From positions 39,030,619-39,094,618 of the forward strand of contig OX031071.1 in NCBI GenBank assembly GCA_943736015.1: a DNA stretch of 64,000 nucleotides, written 5' to 3'. Source of the DNA: Tridacna crocea. Its lineage: Eukaryota; Mollusca; Bivalvia; Cardiida; Cardiidae. Below the pieces are notes generated by a model. That model made no database searches, was not told the DNA's origin, and worked only from the letters and a program-made list of their open reading frames with translations. Made by a program: the position numbers and the translations under genes. This document shows, piece by piece, positions 1 to 19,670 of this stretch (within the stretch, counting starts at the first letter, position 1; every line of letters begins with the position of its first letter).

Positions 1-256
1 TGAAGGTGCAGAGCTTTGATATTTGGTATACAGAATCTTCTAGTGGACTTCTACTAAGTTTGGTCATATGGTGTCCCTGGCGTCAAAACCGGCCTTGCAC
101 CGGAGGTCACAGGTTGGAACATAAGAACAAAGAAGGAAAACTTTATTTTATTTTTCTCTTTAACGGGAAGGTGTAGAGCTTTAATATTTGGTACATGTAT
201 GTACCATCTTAGTGGACCTCTACAAAGTTTATTCCAAGGATAGTGCTTTGGTTAAA
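1..256 (+). mobile_element. HINE/pearl-like family A, 3' core fragment
   Basis: Contains the family A core words 'gagctttgatatttggta', 'agtggacctctac' and 'ggaacaaagaaggaaaac'. It best resembles the last core units of the copy near 41490-41750. The array is cut by the window edge and has no recognisable tail. Confidence 0.75.
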
Positions 257-9540
<9,284 letters not shown>

Positions 9541-9584
9541 GTAGGTACCTAGCAATCATGTTTTATATTATATTTCATGTGTCT

Positions 9585-10757
9585 ATTTTAGAAATGTTAT
9601 GGGTAAAGAAATGTTGTAATTTAAGCTGGGTGAATTATTTCCCCGTCACACTGAATATTTACCTCCTGCCGAAAATGTGGAACTACTGTTTTTGAAAATA
9701 TTGGTTATCCGGTTAATTGACTTGAGATCACTAGTTTTAAAAGCGGCATTTGTTGACAAAATAATCAGAGAAAACAGGGTTTTCCCTCGGCCTTGAAAAT
9801 TGGGGGTCATTGTGACCCCCTTCCTCATTAGCTGCGGGTCATTTCATTAATTTTGGGGGTCAAAAATATTTATTTCCTCGTCATCAACTTCAAACACGAT
9901 TTATAATGCATTTTACCTTTTAAACTCCAACTTCCAAGATTGAAAAGTTGGTTGATAATTTCTGACGGAAAGGCCGATGTCACTTTTTGACAGACCAAAC
10001 ATTTTCATCTGAATCGCTGCTTGACGTGGCTTGATCGGCAGTTGTAGGATGCAGACGATAGAAAAATGCTACAGTTTTCTTCGTCATGACATTATTTTTC
10101 CGCTAACAGCACAGATCGGTAATGAGTACTTTTATGTACCAGAAGTCGTGTAAAATATGCTATGAAATACAGAGAACCCAACCACGACTTTGACTGGGCC
10201 CATATTTACAACACGTGTCCAATATACATTTCGGCAATAATGCGTAAACCAGTCTTACTTTATAAATAAATTACCGGAAAACCACTTTTATCTAAAATAA
10301 ACCCTGTAATTAAAAGAAGAACGGTGTTCGTCTGACATTGAAGCAAGAACAGACTTGGAATTGAACTGGCCACAGTTGTATACCGTATCCTATACACGTA
10401 GTAGTATCAGGGGCGGTAACCAGTCTGACTTGGAATCATGATGCTTCATTCAACTTCGTACATTATTTAGATTTTGGAAAGTTGCGTCACCGATGATGCA
10501 CTGTCATTTATTTTGGGGGTCATTTGAAGTAAAATTGCGTCAATGACACAGGATTTGTGCGTCATGGAAAACCCTAGGGGAAATGTAATATAATTATATT
10601 TTATTTCATCAGCTTGGGGTTAATATGGGAAAATATTTACCTCAAAAGGGAAAGGTCTGCAAAAATAACTCGTGCCTTAAGGCACTCGTTATTTTCGCAT
10701 ACCTTTCTCTTTTTCGGCAAATATTTCCCCGTGCTAACCACAAGCTGATGAAATAAA
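9585..10757. mobile_element. Foldback element family E, copy 1, interrupted
   Basis: Shares 'gaaatgttatgggtaaag', 'taatttaagctgggtgaat' and 'cctcctgccgaaaat' with copies at 31490 and 59763. It ends in a hairpin whose arms read TTTCATCAGCTTG and CAAGCTGATGAAA. An ~800-bp element (9775-10576) interrupts it. Confidence 0.8.
9775..10576. mobile_element. Candidate hAT-like insertion in family E
   Basis: Ends are CAGGGTTTTCC and GGAAAACCCTA. The flanks AGAGAAAA and GGGGAAAT resemble a decayed 8-bp duplication of AGAGGAAAT in the uninterrupted copy at 59763. The interior has no transposase frame. Confidence 0.55.
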
Positions 10758-11047
10758 CTCCATCTCAGAGTATAGTATCTTTTGAGCAGCTTTGTTCTGT
10801 TTGGATGAATGATTTTTTGGAGAGTTTCCATTGTCATAGTTTGGCTATAATAAACAGGATACAAAGCAAAATTTTCAAAATAAGATTGTGCGAAGCCAAA
10901 TCTATGAAAATAACTCTGAAAAAAAAAAAAAAAAAAGTGCCCCATCTGGCAAAAAAGGGACCTTCTGGGAACTGCGAAAAAGTGTCAACCCTGGTCAGAT
11001 TGTGTGAATCAGGCTGACGAGGGTTGACACTTTTCGCTTTAATGACA
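10758..11047. other. Geneless stretch with a small inverted repeat
   Basis: Includes an A17 run near 10919-10937 and a ~21-bp inverted repeat: AAAAGTGTCAACCCTGGTCA at 10977 pairs with 11013-11034. Otherwise nothing recognised. Confidence 0.55.
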
Positions 11048-11215
11048 TTTTCAGTATGAAAAGTGGTCATTGTACCTTGTTATACAATAATTTTTGAATT
11101 ATCAACCTACCTGCACTATTGTTGATGTTTTCATCTAATTGATGTACAGAATTCCCAAATGGCCCCTTTGCATGATGGGTCACAAATGTGCAGCAGATCA
11201 TTTTGTTTGGGGGTT
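11048..11215 (+). repeat. Dispersed repeat, copy 2
   Basis: Second copy of the repeat at 5518-5664. It precedes the family G tandem array and may be its head. Confidence 0.55.
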
Positions 11216-11603
11216 AAAGTGTTACTATTTAGGTCATGTTATGACAGTCATCTATCACCACTAAGGTGTATCTCGGAACTAGAATTTCAAGGCAGTTTTT
11301 GCAATAGCCATATTTGTCGATAAACTTTTGTGAAGTGCAAAAAATGAATATTAAACTCTACCTACCTGCAAAGTGCTTATTTTATGCTGCACAAACCTCA
11401 CAATGATTTGAGAACGCAAGGCTGTTTTTGCAATGGCCGTAGTCCATCGGTAAACTTTCATGAAGTACAAAAATATTAAACTCGGCCTGCCTGCAAGGTG
11501 CCCATTTCATATATACTGCACAAACTCATGACGATTTAAGAGAGCAAGACTGTTTTTGCAATAGCCATATTTGACTGGTAAACTTATGTGAAGCACAAAA
11601 ATA

Positions 11604-12120
11604 AATATTATTAGTTGTACCGTCAGGTGCCAGGGGACTTGGAAACTTGTTCACAGCTGTGGTTAATCATGTCGCCCGAAGCCGAAGGCGAGGTGGCGAC
11701 ATGATTCACCACAGCTGTGAACAAGTTTCTAAGTCCCCTGCCACCTGACTGTACAACGAATTTATTATACTGCAAAGTTTTACCCTTTCAAAGCGTGTTA
11801 AGCGAAAATTTCCTGTTTTATCATTTCATGAATCGTGTATGCTGATGAAATAGAAATTCCCTTCTATGTGCCCCAATTCAATGAAAACTGATCATGTCAC
11901 TGGAAGCTGACGTCACTAAAACATGCAGTTTGGTGCATAAATGTGCAGTCTGGTGATCAATTGACGCCGCCATTTTGGATGTTGTGTTACAGGTGTAGTG
12001 ATGTTTACAGGGCACTCAAAAGGGAAACTGGTTTTACGTGGTTTTTGCCAGGGGACATGATATATGTTCCCGGCATGTTAACCAGTCAGATCACGAGAAA
12101 TTTCTTTGCAGTATAATAAT
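11604..12120. mobile_element. Foldback family F, copy 1
   Basis: Long imperfect inverted repeat: GTCAGGTGCCAGGGGACTT near 11622 pairs with AAGTCCCCTGCCACCTGAC near 11732, with centre GCCGAAGGCGAGG. A ~350-bp tail ends in TTTCTTTGCAGTATAATAAT. A second copy is at 21517, with fragments at 54262 and 63756. Confidence 0.75.
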
Positions 12121-12423
12121 ATGTTTTGCCTACCTGCAAAGTGCCTATTTCATGCTGCACAAACCTCACAATGTTTTTGAAAGGGCAAGACTGTTTTTTG
12201 TAATAGCCATTTTCAGTGGTATACAATCAGGGTGTATGAAAATGAAAATTAAGTTATGCCTGTCGGTGTAATGTAGGGAAATGACGCCCCCCCCCATTAC
12301 AAAATGACCCATTACACCGGCAAAGTGCCCATTTCATGTTTGCACAAACGCTCGAGAGAGCAAGGCTGTTTTTGCAATTGCTGTATTCTACAGGTAAAGT
12401 TTCATGAAGTATGAAAAAGAGTA

Positions 12424-12652
12424 TTAACTCTTTACCAAACAACAAAATTGTAGACTGGTCCAAATTGAAAGCAATCTCAGACAACAAAATAAACATAACT
12501 CAAAAATTGAAATTTGTTTCCAGCAGGTTAGAAAACATTGTGGAAAAAGGAGAAAATGCTGGTTACCAGCATTTTCTCCTTTTGCCACAATGGTTTCAAA
12601 AGGCTTCTATCTCAGGGTTGTAAAAAACAGGGATTGTTTGGGAAAGGGTTAA
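12424..12652 (-). mobile_element. TTAA hairpin MITE with paralogous empty site
   Basis: TTAA at 12424-12427 and 12649-12652. The flanks rejoin as GTATTAAGCTCC, which matches GAATATTAAACTCT in neighbouring family G units, so it inserted at a single TTAA and duplicated it. Confidence 0.92.
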
Positions 12653-12939
12653 GCTCCACCTACTGGCAAAGTTTCCATTTCATGCGACACATAAAAATGT
12701 AAATACCTGTTAGGTAGAGCTAAGGATATTTCCCAAAAAGCAGATAGTTAAGGTCAAAGATAAACAGATAGTGAAGGTCCAAGATAAACTGTATCTGCAA
12801 AAGGCAGTCTGATCTTTATCTGTACTTCGTGTAGGAGACAGCAGTATTGACTTAGAGCATTGGCCTCTCGTAAGAAAGGTTGTGGGTCTGAATCTTGTTA
12901 TGTTATGGGCTAATCTTTGGAACCACCCGCAACAGAAGA

Positions 12940-13010
12940 ATTTGGAACAAGTCAAATTGAAAGCATTTGCAGATAACAACTGCTAGCCTTTTCTCCTTTT
13001 TCTTCAGTTT
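12940..13010 (-). mobile_element. TTAA MITE fragment
   Basis: The word 'caagtcaaattgaaagcatttgcagataac' (in part) and a hairpin half CCTTTTCTCC. It abuts the next full copy. Confidence 0.55.
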
Positions 13011-13314
13011 TTAACCCCTTACCACACAATCCCCACTTTTGACGCCCCCGAGAAAGAATCCTTTAGAAGACATTGTGGGAAATGGAGAAAATTCTGGTAA
13101 CCAGCATTTTCTCCTTTTCCCACAATGTTTTCTATCCTTTACAAAACAAGTTTCAAATGTTTTTTAAGACTTTATTAGCCACGTCAACTGGTATGATGGG
13201 AGTCGTGGCCATCTCCCACCATACCTTACAAATGTTCAATTACTTTTATTTTTTTGTCTGCAAATGCTTTCGATTTGGACAAGCCTAGAATTTTGCTGTT
13301 TGGTAAAGAGTTAA
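13011..13314 (+). mobile_element. TTAA hairpin MITE with internal insertion
   Basis: TTAA at 13011-13014 and 13311-13314. An extra ~75-bp segment (around 13165-13240, with inverted words GGTATGATGGGAG and CTCCCACCATACC) sits right of the hairpin, so it carries its own small foldback. Confidence 0.85.
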
Positions 13315-13345
13315 CTCAGCTATTTTCAAATAAAATGAAAAGTTT

Positions 13346-13560
13346 AGAGCTCCAATAAGAAGGAGTGATTTTGTTGCTTTCAAAATTAAAAATGTTATTA
13401 TTCTCCACTAAACCCTATGTTGTTGGATTTCATTAGAACCATCTCGTGGAGACAATTCTAATGAGTACACACAACATAGGGTTTGGAAGAGAAATAATGG
13501 ATTTAAAATTATATCTCTCCCTCTATATGTGGAGCTGTGAAGTTATCACCATAATCCGGG
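13346..13560. mobile_element. Foldback element family H, copy 1
   Basis: Arms read AAACCCTATGTTGT and ACAACATAGGGTTT around an imperfect loop; the outer ends are GAGCTCC and GGAGCT. A homologous element lies at 48765-48957. Confidence 0.75.
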
Positions 13561-13622
13561 TTTCATATTTCCGGCTTCATCATGCGAAACCCTTTGACAT
13601 TTTGTAATAAATCTGCTATTAC

Positions 13623-14056
13623 TGAACTCTTTACCACACAATTCCAACTTTACCCCTTTGTCAAACGACAAATATTAGACTCTTCCAAACTCAAAGAGTT
13701 TGCAGACGACAATTTCATATTAGATAAAAATGGCAGAAAGTTCTCCAAATGGGTAGAAAACACTTGTTACAAGCAATTACTCCTTTTTGTACAGTGTTTT
13801 CAAAAGACTTGAACTGCAGACACGAAAAACAAGGGCTTGTTTGGGAAGAGGTTAAACAACCCTGATAAGAGAAAGCCTTTGAAAACGTTGTGGGAAAAGG
13901 AGAAAATGCTGGTAAACCAGCATTTTTTCCTTTTCCCACAATGTTTTGTAACCTTCACAAAACAAATTTCAAATTTTCAGTAACTTTTATTTTTGTCGTC
14001 TGGAAATGCTTTCGATTTGGACCAGTCTAAAATTTTGTTGTTTGGTAACGAGTTAT
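13623..14056 (+). mobile_element. TTAA hairpin MITE (outer copy)
   Basis: Left end TGAACTCTTTACCACACAAT; right end TTTGGTAACGAGTTAT. A second MITE (13650-13855) lies in its left half, where the consensus reads ACTTTTAACGACC. Confidence 0.85.
13650..13855 (-). mobile_element. TTAA hairpin MITE (inner, nested copy)
   Basis: CCCCTTTGTCAAACGAC...GGGAAGAGG flanked by TTAC (decayed) and TTAA. It belongs to the CCCAAA/TTACAAGC subfamily and occupies a TTAA that is part of the outer MITE. Confidence 0.85.
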
Positions 14057-14190
14057 AAGTGGGAGGTTATCATGACTCCCTTTTCTTCTTATCAAATAGA
14101 ATTTCAATTTTTGGTTCACATTTATATTGTTGTCTGCAATTGATTTCAGTTTGAACAGATCCAGAATTTTGTCGTTTGGTAAAGAGTTAA
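14057..14190 (+). mobile_element. TTAA MITE, right half only
   Basis: From 'atcaaatagaatttcaattt' to GTCGTTTGGTAAAGAGTTAA. The hairpin is missing. Confidence 0.75.
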
Positions 14191-15535
14191 GATATTTATG
14201 CCCCCCTTCGAAGAAGTGGGGGTATATTGCTTTGCACTTGTCGGTCCGCCGGTCAGTCCGTAGACCACATTTTGTCCGGATCATAACTCAAAAAGTATTT
14301 CAGTTATCATCTTGAAACTACATAAGTGGATAGATCTCATTAAGGAGAAGTGTAGTGCACAAGAACCATAACTCTGCCAATCATATTTTTGGAGTTATTG
14401 CCCTTTGTTGATTTTCATAATTAATTTTTTTCTGGAGCATAACTCTAAAAGTATTTCAGGTATCATCTTGAAACTACATAGGTGGATAGATCTCATTAAG
14501 GAAAAGTGCAGTGCACAAGTACCATAACTCTGCCCATCATATTTTTGGAGTTATTGCCCTTTGTTGATTTTCATACTTTTTGTCTGGAACATAACTCTAA
14601 AAGTATTTCAGGTATCATCTTGAAACCTCATAGGTGGATAGATCTCATGAAGGAGAAGTGCAGTGCACAAGCACCATAACTCTGCCCATCATATTTTTGG
14701 AGTTATTGCCCTTTGTTGATTTTCATACTTACTTTTTGTCTGGAGCATAACTCTAAAAGTATTTCAGTATCACCTTGAAACCTCATAGATGGATAGATCT
14801 CATTAAGGAGAAGTACAGTGCACAAGAACCATAACTCTGCTCATCATGTTTTTGGAGTTATTGCCCTTTGTTGATTTTTATACTTACTTTTTGTCCGGAG
14901 CATAACTCTAAAAGTATTTCAGGTATCACCTTGAAACCTTGTAGGTTGATAGATCTCATTAAGGAGAAGTGCAGTGCACAAGTACCATAACTCTGCTCAT
15001 CATATTTTTGGAGTTATTGCCCTTTGTTGATTTTTATACTTACTTTTTGTCCTGAGCATAACTCTAAAAGTATTTCAGGTATCACCTTGAAACCTCATGG
15101 GTGGATAGATCTTATTCAGTAGAAGTGCATTGCATAAGAACCATAACTCTGCCCATCATATTTTTTCAGTTATTGCCCTTTGTTGATTTTCATACTTACT
15201 TTTTGTCCAGAGCATAACTCAAAAAGTAATTCAGGTATCTTGAAACTTTATATGTTGATAGATCTTATTCAGGAGAAGTGCATTGCACAAGAACCATAAC
15301 TTTGCCCATAATATTTTTGCAGTTATTGCCCCTTGTTGATTTTCGTATAAAAGTTAATAGTTCACATAAATGGGAAGTGCAGTGCCCAAGAATTGTTAAT
15401 TTATCATTCAAATTTTTTGAGTAATTACACTTTGCTCGTATTAACAATTTGAACGTAACAGTTTATAATCACATGTTATATTTAGAATTGAATGCCATTA
15501 GAGGGGCATACATGTTTTACAAACATCTCTTGTTT
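14191..15535 (+). mobile_element. HINE/pearl-like family C array
   Basis: The head TATGCCCCCCTTCGAAGAAG is followed by seven ~155-bp units (CATAACTCT at 14438, 14590, 14746, 14901, 15057 and 15213). The tail GAGGGGCATACATG runs into a small hairpin and ATCTCTTGTTT. Head TATGCCCCC and tail GGGGCATA are subterminal inverted repeats. Non-coding. Confidence 0.85.
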
Positions 15536-15835
15536 CAATCATATCATGGTGGCCAGTACACCTATCCTTGCTATCCTGGAGTTTCTGTTACCTGTACTCA
15601 GCACAATATTCTCTCTAAGCCACTGGCTGCTTTCCCAAATAAGCATGATCGAAACAAAGGTTAGCGGTGAGAGTGAAATGAATCCTGTAACAATGACTAC
15701 CATCAATCCTTGGAAAGAAATTAACCAAGCCGGGGTTCGAACTCATGACCCGCCAGGTGCACTGGCTGCCTCAATATAACTGAAATAGTGTTGTAAATGG
15801 CGTTAAACACCATACAATCAATCAGCTACAGCTGC
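15536..15835 (+). mobile_element. SINE, 3' body and tail
   Basis: Contains 'gccactggctgctttccc' (shared with 32390-32535), an internal TTCGAACTCATGACC tRNA-like box on the other strand, and the SINE-type ending GGCGTTAAACACCATACAAT with an AATC tail. Confidence 0.6.
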
Positions 15836-16150
15836 ATTTGATTTGTCCACTATAAATACTTTGAAAATGGAAAAGTCTATAATTTTGTCAACCAGTTCTG
15901 AATTACTCTTTATTGTTAAAATTTTGTCAAAAAATGTTTATATGACTAAAAGTTTTGTACCCCCACTTTGGTCTATAAAACATTGTTATACAGAGAATCA
16001 ATTTTGGTTATCCAATAAAAGTCAATCAATCTATTCAGGCTTTCGGTTTAAATACACAATAAGTTTAAATATTTGAAAAATAGGATTGTTCTAGAAATAA
16101 TGGACCTGAATCAGATAGTGAGTTTTAGCTTATAACCGCTGTTTCAACTC
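15836..16150. other. Geneless, nothing recognised
   Basis: AT-rich sequence with only short open frames lacking family resemblance. Confidence 0.5.
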
Positions 16151-16384
16151 TTAACTCCTTACCAAACGACAAATTATAGACAGATCCAAATTGAAGTCTG
16201 CATTTGCAGTTGACAAATTAAAGATGGCTCAAATAGCATAATTTGTCCTTGATAGATTATAAAAAACATTAGGGGAAAAGGAAAACATGCTGGTTACCAG
16301 CATTTTTTCCTTTTCCCACAATGTTTTCTGTAGGCTTCTCTCTCAGGGTCCTTTAAAGTCTGGATTGTGTGTTAAAGAGATAAG
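16151..16384 (-). mobile_element. TTAA hairpin MITE
   Basis: TTAACTCCTTACCAAACGAC at the left. The right end is decayed to GTTAAAGAGATAAG. Hairpin centre GCTGGTTACCAGC. Confidence 0.85.
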
Positions 16385-17235
16385 ATTCAGGTGTGACACT
16401 TTACATAATATAAAGGACAGAATTTTTTACCAACAAACTGTAATGGAAAAGTAGCTATTTTGAGTCAAAAAATGGATTTCTAATTTACATGATGAAGTCA
16501 GCATTTTTGGTTGGATATTCATGAAACGTGCCCAGTTGCCTTGTCCCATCAACAGCTGGAACCCTATTGATTTTGAAAAAAAATCTGACAATCAGTATGG
16601 GAAAAGTAGCCATTCAAAGTTGAAAATTTCCATTTCTTGTTTATGAGTGCTTTCCTTCGTACTGATTTTACTGATTTTCTCTTTGCATCATGAATTCATA
16701 ATGTATGCTAGCATAAAAGCAAAATCTCTGCCAGTAGAATGAATTCAGGCCTTAATTCTAGTTTGTATACTTGAGGTAAAATATATGTGAACAGAAAAGG
16801 TTGTCAATTTTTCAAAATTTACAACATCACAAAAATGTTCACATCACAAAAAAATTCCACTAATACAGTGCTCGTAAGGAAAGGACCTGCAGGGAAGCAT
16901 ATATAGATGTACTAAACACAGATACAGGGGTGTAACCAAGAAAAAGTAAATTATTATTTACGAAAGCTGAAGGCGTGCATGAACGCTGTAGGTGCGAGTG
17001 CAGGTAGAAAGGCGAGTGGGGGGAGAGCATGAGAGGGGTGTCCCCATCTCGTTGGGGGGGGGGGGGGGGGGGGGGCTTCCCCAGGGGCTTCCCCAGGGGC
17101 TTCCCCAAAAAATTTTCAATATTGTAAGATGGCTGTAGAATGATTTCGAGTGACCTACGGCCTATTCTCGATTTTTTTTCACATTACACATGTGCGTGGT
17201 GTGTGTAATAGAAGTTACGCTTTTGCAGACATACC
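16385..17235. other. Geneless stretch with a G22 tract
   Basis: No gene or known repeat. It holds a 22-base G run at 17054-17075, followed by three GGGCTTCCCCA-type 12-bp repeats to 17106. Confidence 0.6.
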
Positions 17236-17438
17236 TTAACTCTTTACCACATAATACTGACTTTTATCTACCTTAAGACAGAAGAACAATGGTTACCAGC
17301 ACTTTCTCCTTTTCCCTGAATGTTTCCTACCCTATGAAAGGCAACCTCCACAATTTCAGCTGTGTTTGATTTGACTGGAGCAAATGCTTTAGGTTAAGCC
17401 TGGTTTAAACTTTTGTCATGTACGTGGTAAAGGGTTAA
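17236..17438 (+). mobile_element. TTAA MITE, hairpin damaged
   Basis: TTAACTCTTTACCACATAAT to GTGGTAAAGGGTTAA. The left hairpin arm is largely deleted; the right arm (CACTTTCTCCTTTTCCC) remains. Confidence 0.8.
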
Positions 17439-17464
17439 AAAAAAATGAAACTGGTTTAAAGTAC

Positions 17465-17652
17465 TTAATAATCCTTTCCCAAACAATCCCTGGTTTTTGG
17501 GACCCTGAGAGAGAAACCTTTTGAAAACAATGTGGGAAAAGGAGAAAATGCTGGTAACCAGCAAATTTTCAGTCACTTGTTTTTTTTTTTGTCGTCTGCA
17601 ATTGCTTTCAGTTTGGAGAAGTCTAAAATTTTGTCGATTGGTAAAGAGTTAA
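17465..17652 (+). mobile_element. TTAA MITE, right hairpin arm deleted
   Basis: CCTTTCCCAAACAATCCC at the left and GATTGGTAAAGAGTTAA at the right. The sequence jumps from GCTGGTAACCAGC into the right flank. Its right TTAA (17649-17652) is also the left TTAA of the next copy. Confidence 0.8.
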
Positions 17653-17877
17653 CCCTCTCCCAAACAAGCCCTGTTTTTTTACGTGTCTGCAGTAAAAGTC
17701 TTTTGAAAACATTGTTGGAAAAGGAGAAATTGCTCGTGACGAGCAATTTCTCCTTTTCCAACAGTGTTTTCTACCCTTTTTGAGAACTTTCTGCCATTTT
17801 CCCAAAATCTAAAATTGTCGTCTGCAAACCCTTTCAGTTTGGAAGAGTCCGAAATTTGTCGTTTTGGAAAGGGTTAA
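17649..17877 (+). mobile_element. TTAA hairpin MITE, GCTCG subfamily
   Basis: TTAACCCTCTCCCAAAC to GGAAAGGGTTAA. The hairpin centre is GCTCGTGACGAGC, and the stem carries paired changes TTGTTGGAAAAGG and CCTTTTCCAACA. Confidence 0.87.
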
Positions 17878-17937
17878 GCAAAACAAACAAAGTACGGTCG
17901 AAAGCCATTGTTACAATAAAAAAATATTTAATTCAGC

Positions 17938-18149
17938 CAACTCTTTACCACAAAGCAAAAATTTGGACTGGTCAAAAAAAGAAAGGTATTTGACATGATA
18001 AATTAGCTCTTTACCACACAATCCCAACCCTACAATGTTTCCTACCCTTTCCAAATCAAATTTCAAGTTTTGATTCTCATTTATTTTATTGTCTGCAAAT
18101 GCTTTCAATTTGGACTAGTCTAAAATTTTGTTGTTTGGTAAAAACTTAA
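17938..18149. mobile_element. TTAA MITE fragments in opposite orientation
   Basis: A minus-orientation terminal piece (17938-17990, CTCTTTACCACAAAGC) is followed by a plus-orientation copy (18003-18149). That copy lacks its hairpin and jumps from AATCCCAACCC to CTACAATGTTTCC. Confidence 0.7.
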
Positions 18150-18320
18150 TTAAACATGACACACTTGATGATAGTAATTTGGATCCCAAAGGACAGAGAA
18201 TTTGTGAAAGCTAAGGGGAAAATACTAGTAAGCAGCATTTTCTCCTTTTCTCTTAATGTTTTCTAAAACATTCTTCCTTGAAATAGTTAAGAGATAGGAT
18301 TGTTCGGTAGAAGTTTAATT
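18150..18320 (-). mobile_element. TTAA MITE, decayed
   Basis: Hairpin remnants GGGGAAAATACTAGTAAGCAG and TCTCCTTTTCTC, then GGATTGTTCGGTAGAAG at the right end. Confidence 0.6.
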
Positions 18321-18404
18321 AAAACATTCTGACATGACTGAGGTAAATATTGGTATCAGTTTACCTGTTTTTTGGTAATATAATATCCTGAACTTATTAT
18401 AAAC

Positions 18405-18640
18405 TTAACTCTTTAACAGAGGACAAAGTTGTAGACCAGTCTAATTAACCTTGTACCATGCTATGACGTGTTTAGCAATCCTGAGAAAGAAGCCTTTGAA
18501 AAACATTGTGGGAAAAGGAGAAAATGCAGGTAACCAGCATTTTCTCCTTTTCCCACAATGTTACCAGCATTTTCTCCTTTTCCCACAATGTTTTCTACCC
18601 TTCATAAAACAAATTTCAAACTTTTTATTCATTGAAGGCA
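18405..18640 (+). mobile_element. TTAA MITE with duplicated hairpin arm, plus fragment
   Basis: A short minus terminal fragment (18405-18444) precedes a copy starting TTAACCTTGTACCATGC at 18445. Its right arm, from ACCAGCATTTTCTCC to CACAATG, is present twice in tandem (28-bp unit, about 18534-18589). Confidence 0.75.
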
Positions 18641-18684
18641 TTTTGAGGCTTGGTGCACAGTAGTTAGTACCTATAAAAATATAT

Positions 18685-18872
18685 TTAACCAATTACCACA
18701 CAATCGCTACTTTTTACAACCCTGAGAAAGAAGCCTTTCGAAAACATTGTGGTAACCAGCATTTCTCCTTTTCCCACACTGTTTACTACCCTTCATGTTA
18801 CAAATTTCAAACCTTTAGTCAATTTAACTTTGTTGTCTGTAAATGCTTCTGATTTGGACAAGTCTAAAACTC
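18685..18872 (+). mobile_element. TTAA MITE fused to next copy
   Basis: TTAACCAATTACCACACAAT to 'caagtctaaaactc'. Its right terminus has been replaced by the start of the minus-strand copy (CTACCAAACGAC). Confidence 0.75.
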
Positions 18873-19093
18873 TACCAAACGACAAAATTTTGGACCTGTC
18901 CAATCTGAAAGCAGTTGCAGACGGCAAAATAAATGAGACTCAAAAAAACAGAAATTTGGTTTAGAAAGAGTAGAAAACATTGTGGGAAAATAGGAAAATG
19001 CTGGTATACCAGCAATTTTCCTTTTCCTACAATGTTTTCAAAAGCTGTCTTTCTCAGGATCGTTAAAAGTCAGGATTGTGAAGTAAAGTTTAA
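18873..19093 (-). mobile_element. TTAA hairpin MITE
   Basis: CTACCAAACGACAAAATTTT to GTGAAGTAAAGTTTAA. The hairpin centre has symmetrically lengthened to GCTGGTATACCAGC. Confidence 0.8.
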
Positions 19094-19282
19094 AAAGCAT
19101 TTGCAGACAACAATTGTATTGTAACTAAAAAGATGATTCCTTTCTCTGATATGGAAGAAAACATTGTGGGAAAAGGAGAAAATGCTGGCTACCGGCATTT
19201 TCTCCTTTTTCTAACAGTGTTTCAAAAAAGCCCACTTCAGTTCAAATGGAATGTTGAACTCCGGAACCCCGCAAAGGGTTAA
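19090..19282 (-). mobile_element. TTAA MITE, left end truncated
   Basis: Begins inside the family at 'aagcatttgcagacaacaat'. The hairpin is GCTGGCTACCGGC, and it ends GCAAAGGGTTAA at 19282. Confidence 0.75.
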
Positions 19283-19670
19283 CTCTACCAGAGTACAAAA
19301 TTTTAGACTAGTCCTTATTAAAAACGGTTTTTTTGGCAAACTGGTTATAAAATGAAAATGATTAGATCTATCAGTAAAATGGTAGTAAAACATTGTGGGA
19401 AATGTTGGTTACCGTTTGCACTTTCTTCTTTTGCAACATTGATTTCTAAAGCTTTCTTTCTCAGGTTTACCACAACAAAAGTATAGACTGCAATCGCAGA
19501 TGACGAAAAAACATAACTGAAATAATGAAATTTGTTTCTGGAAGGTATGAAAACAATGTGGGGAAAGGAGAAAATGCTGGTTTCCAGCATTTTCTCTTTT
19601 TCCCACAATGTTTTCAAAATTCTTTATTCCCAGGGTCATTAAAACTCGGGATTGTGTGGTAAACAGTTAA
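19279..19670 (-). mobile_element. Two TTAA MITEs fused head to tail
   Basis: The first runs from TTAACTCTACCAGAGTAC to about 19461; the second from TTTACCACAACAAAAG to GTGGTAAACAGTTAA at 19670. The boundary has lost its TTAA. The second ends 50 bases before the LRR gene's first coding exon. Confidence 0.75.

Larger units (their letters stand above)
11216..12710 (+). repeat. Family G tandem core (~125-bp unit), interrupted twice
   Basis: Units recur with 'tttttgcaatagccat', 'ttcatgaagt' and 'attaaactc' followed by 'gcctgcaaggtgcc'; TTAAACTC at 11351 and 11476 gives a 125-bp period. It is interrupted by a foldback element (11604-12120) and a TTAA MITE (12424-12652). The style resembles a pearl core, but I could not define its ends. 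Confidence 0.65.

Noticed and set aside
18170..18205. GATCCCAAAGGACAG as start of the PSMD14 last exon
   Set aside because: Only the first three residues (DPK) fit; the sequence is part of a decayed TTAA MITE.
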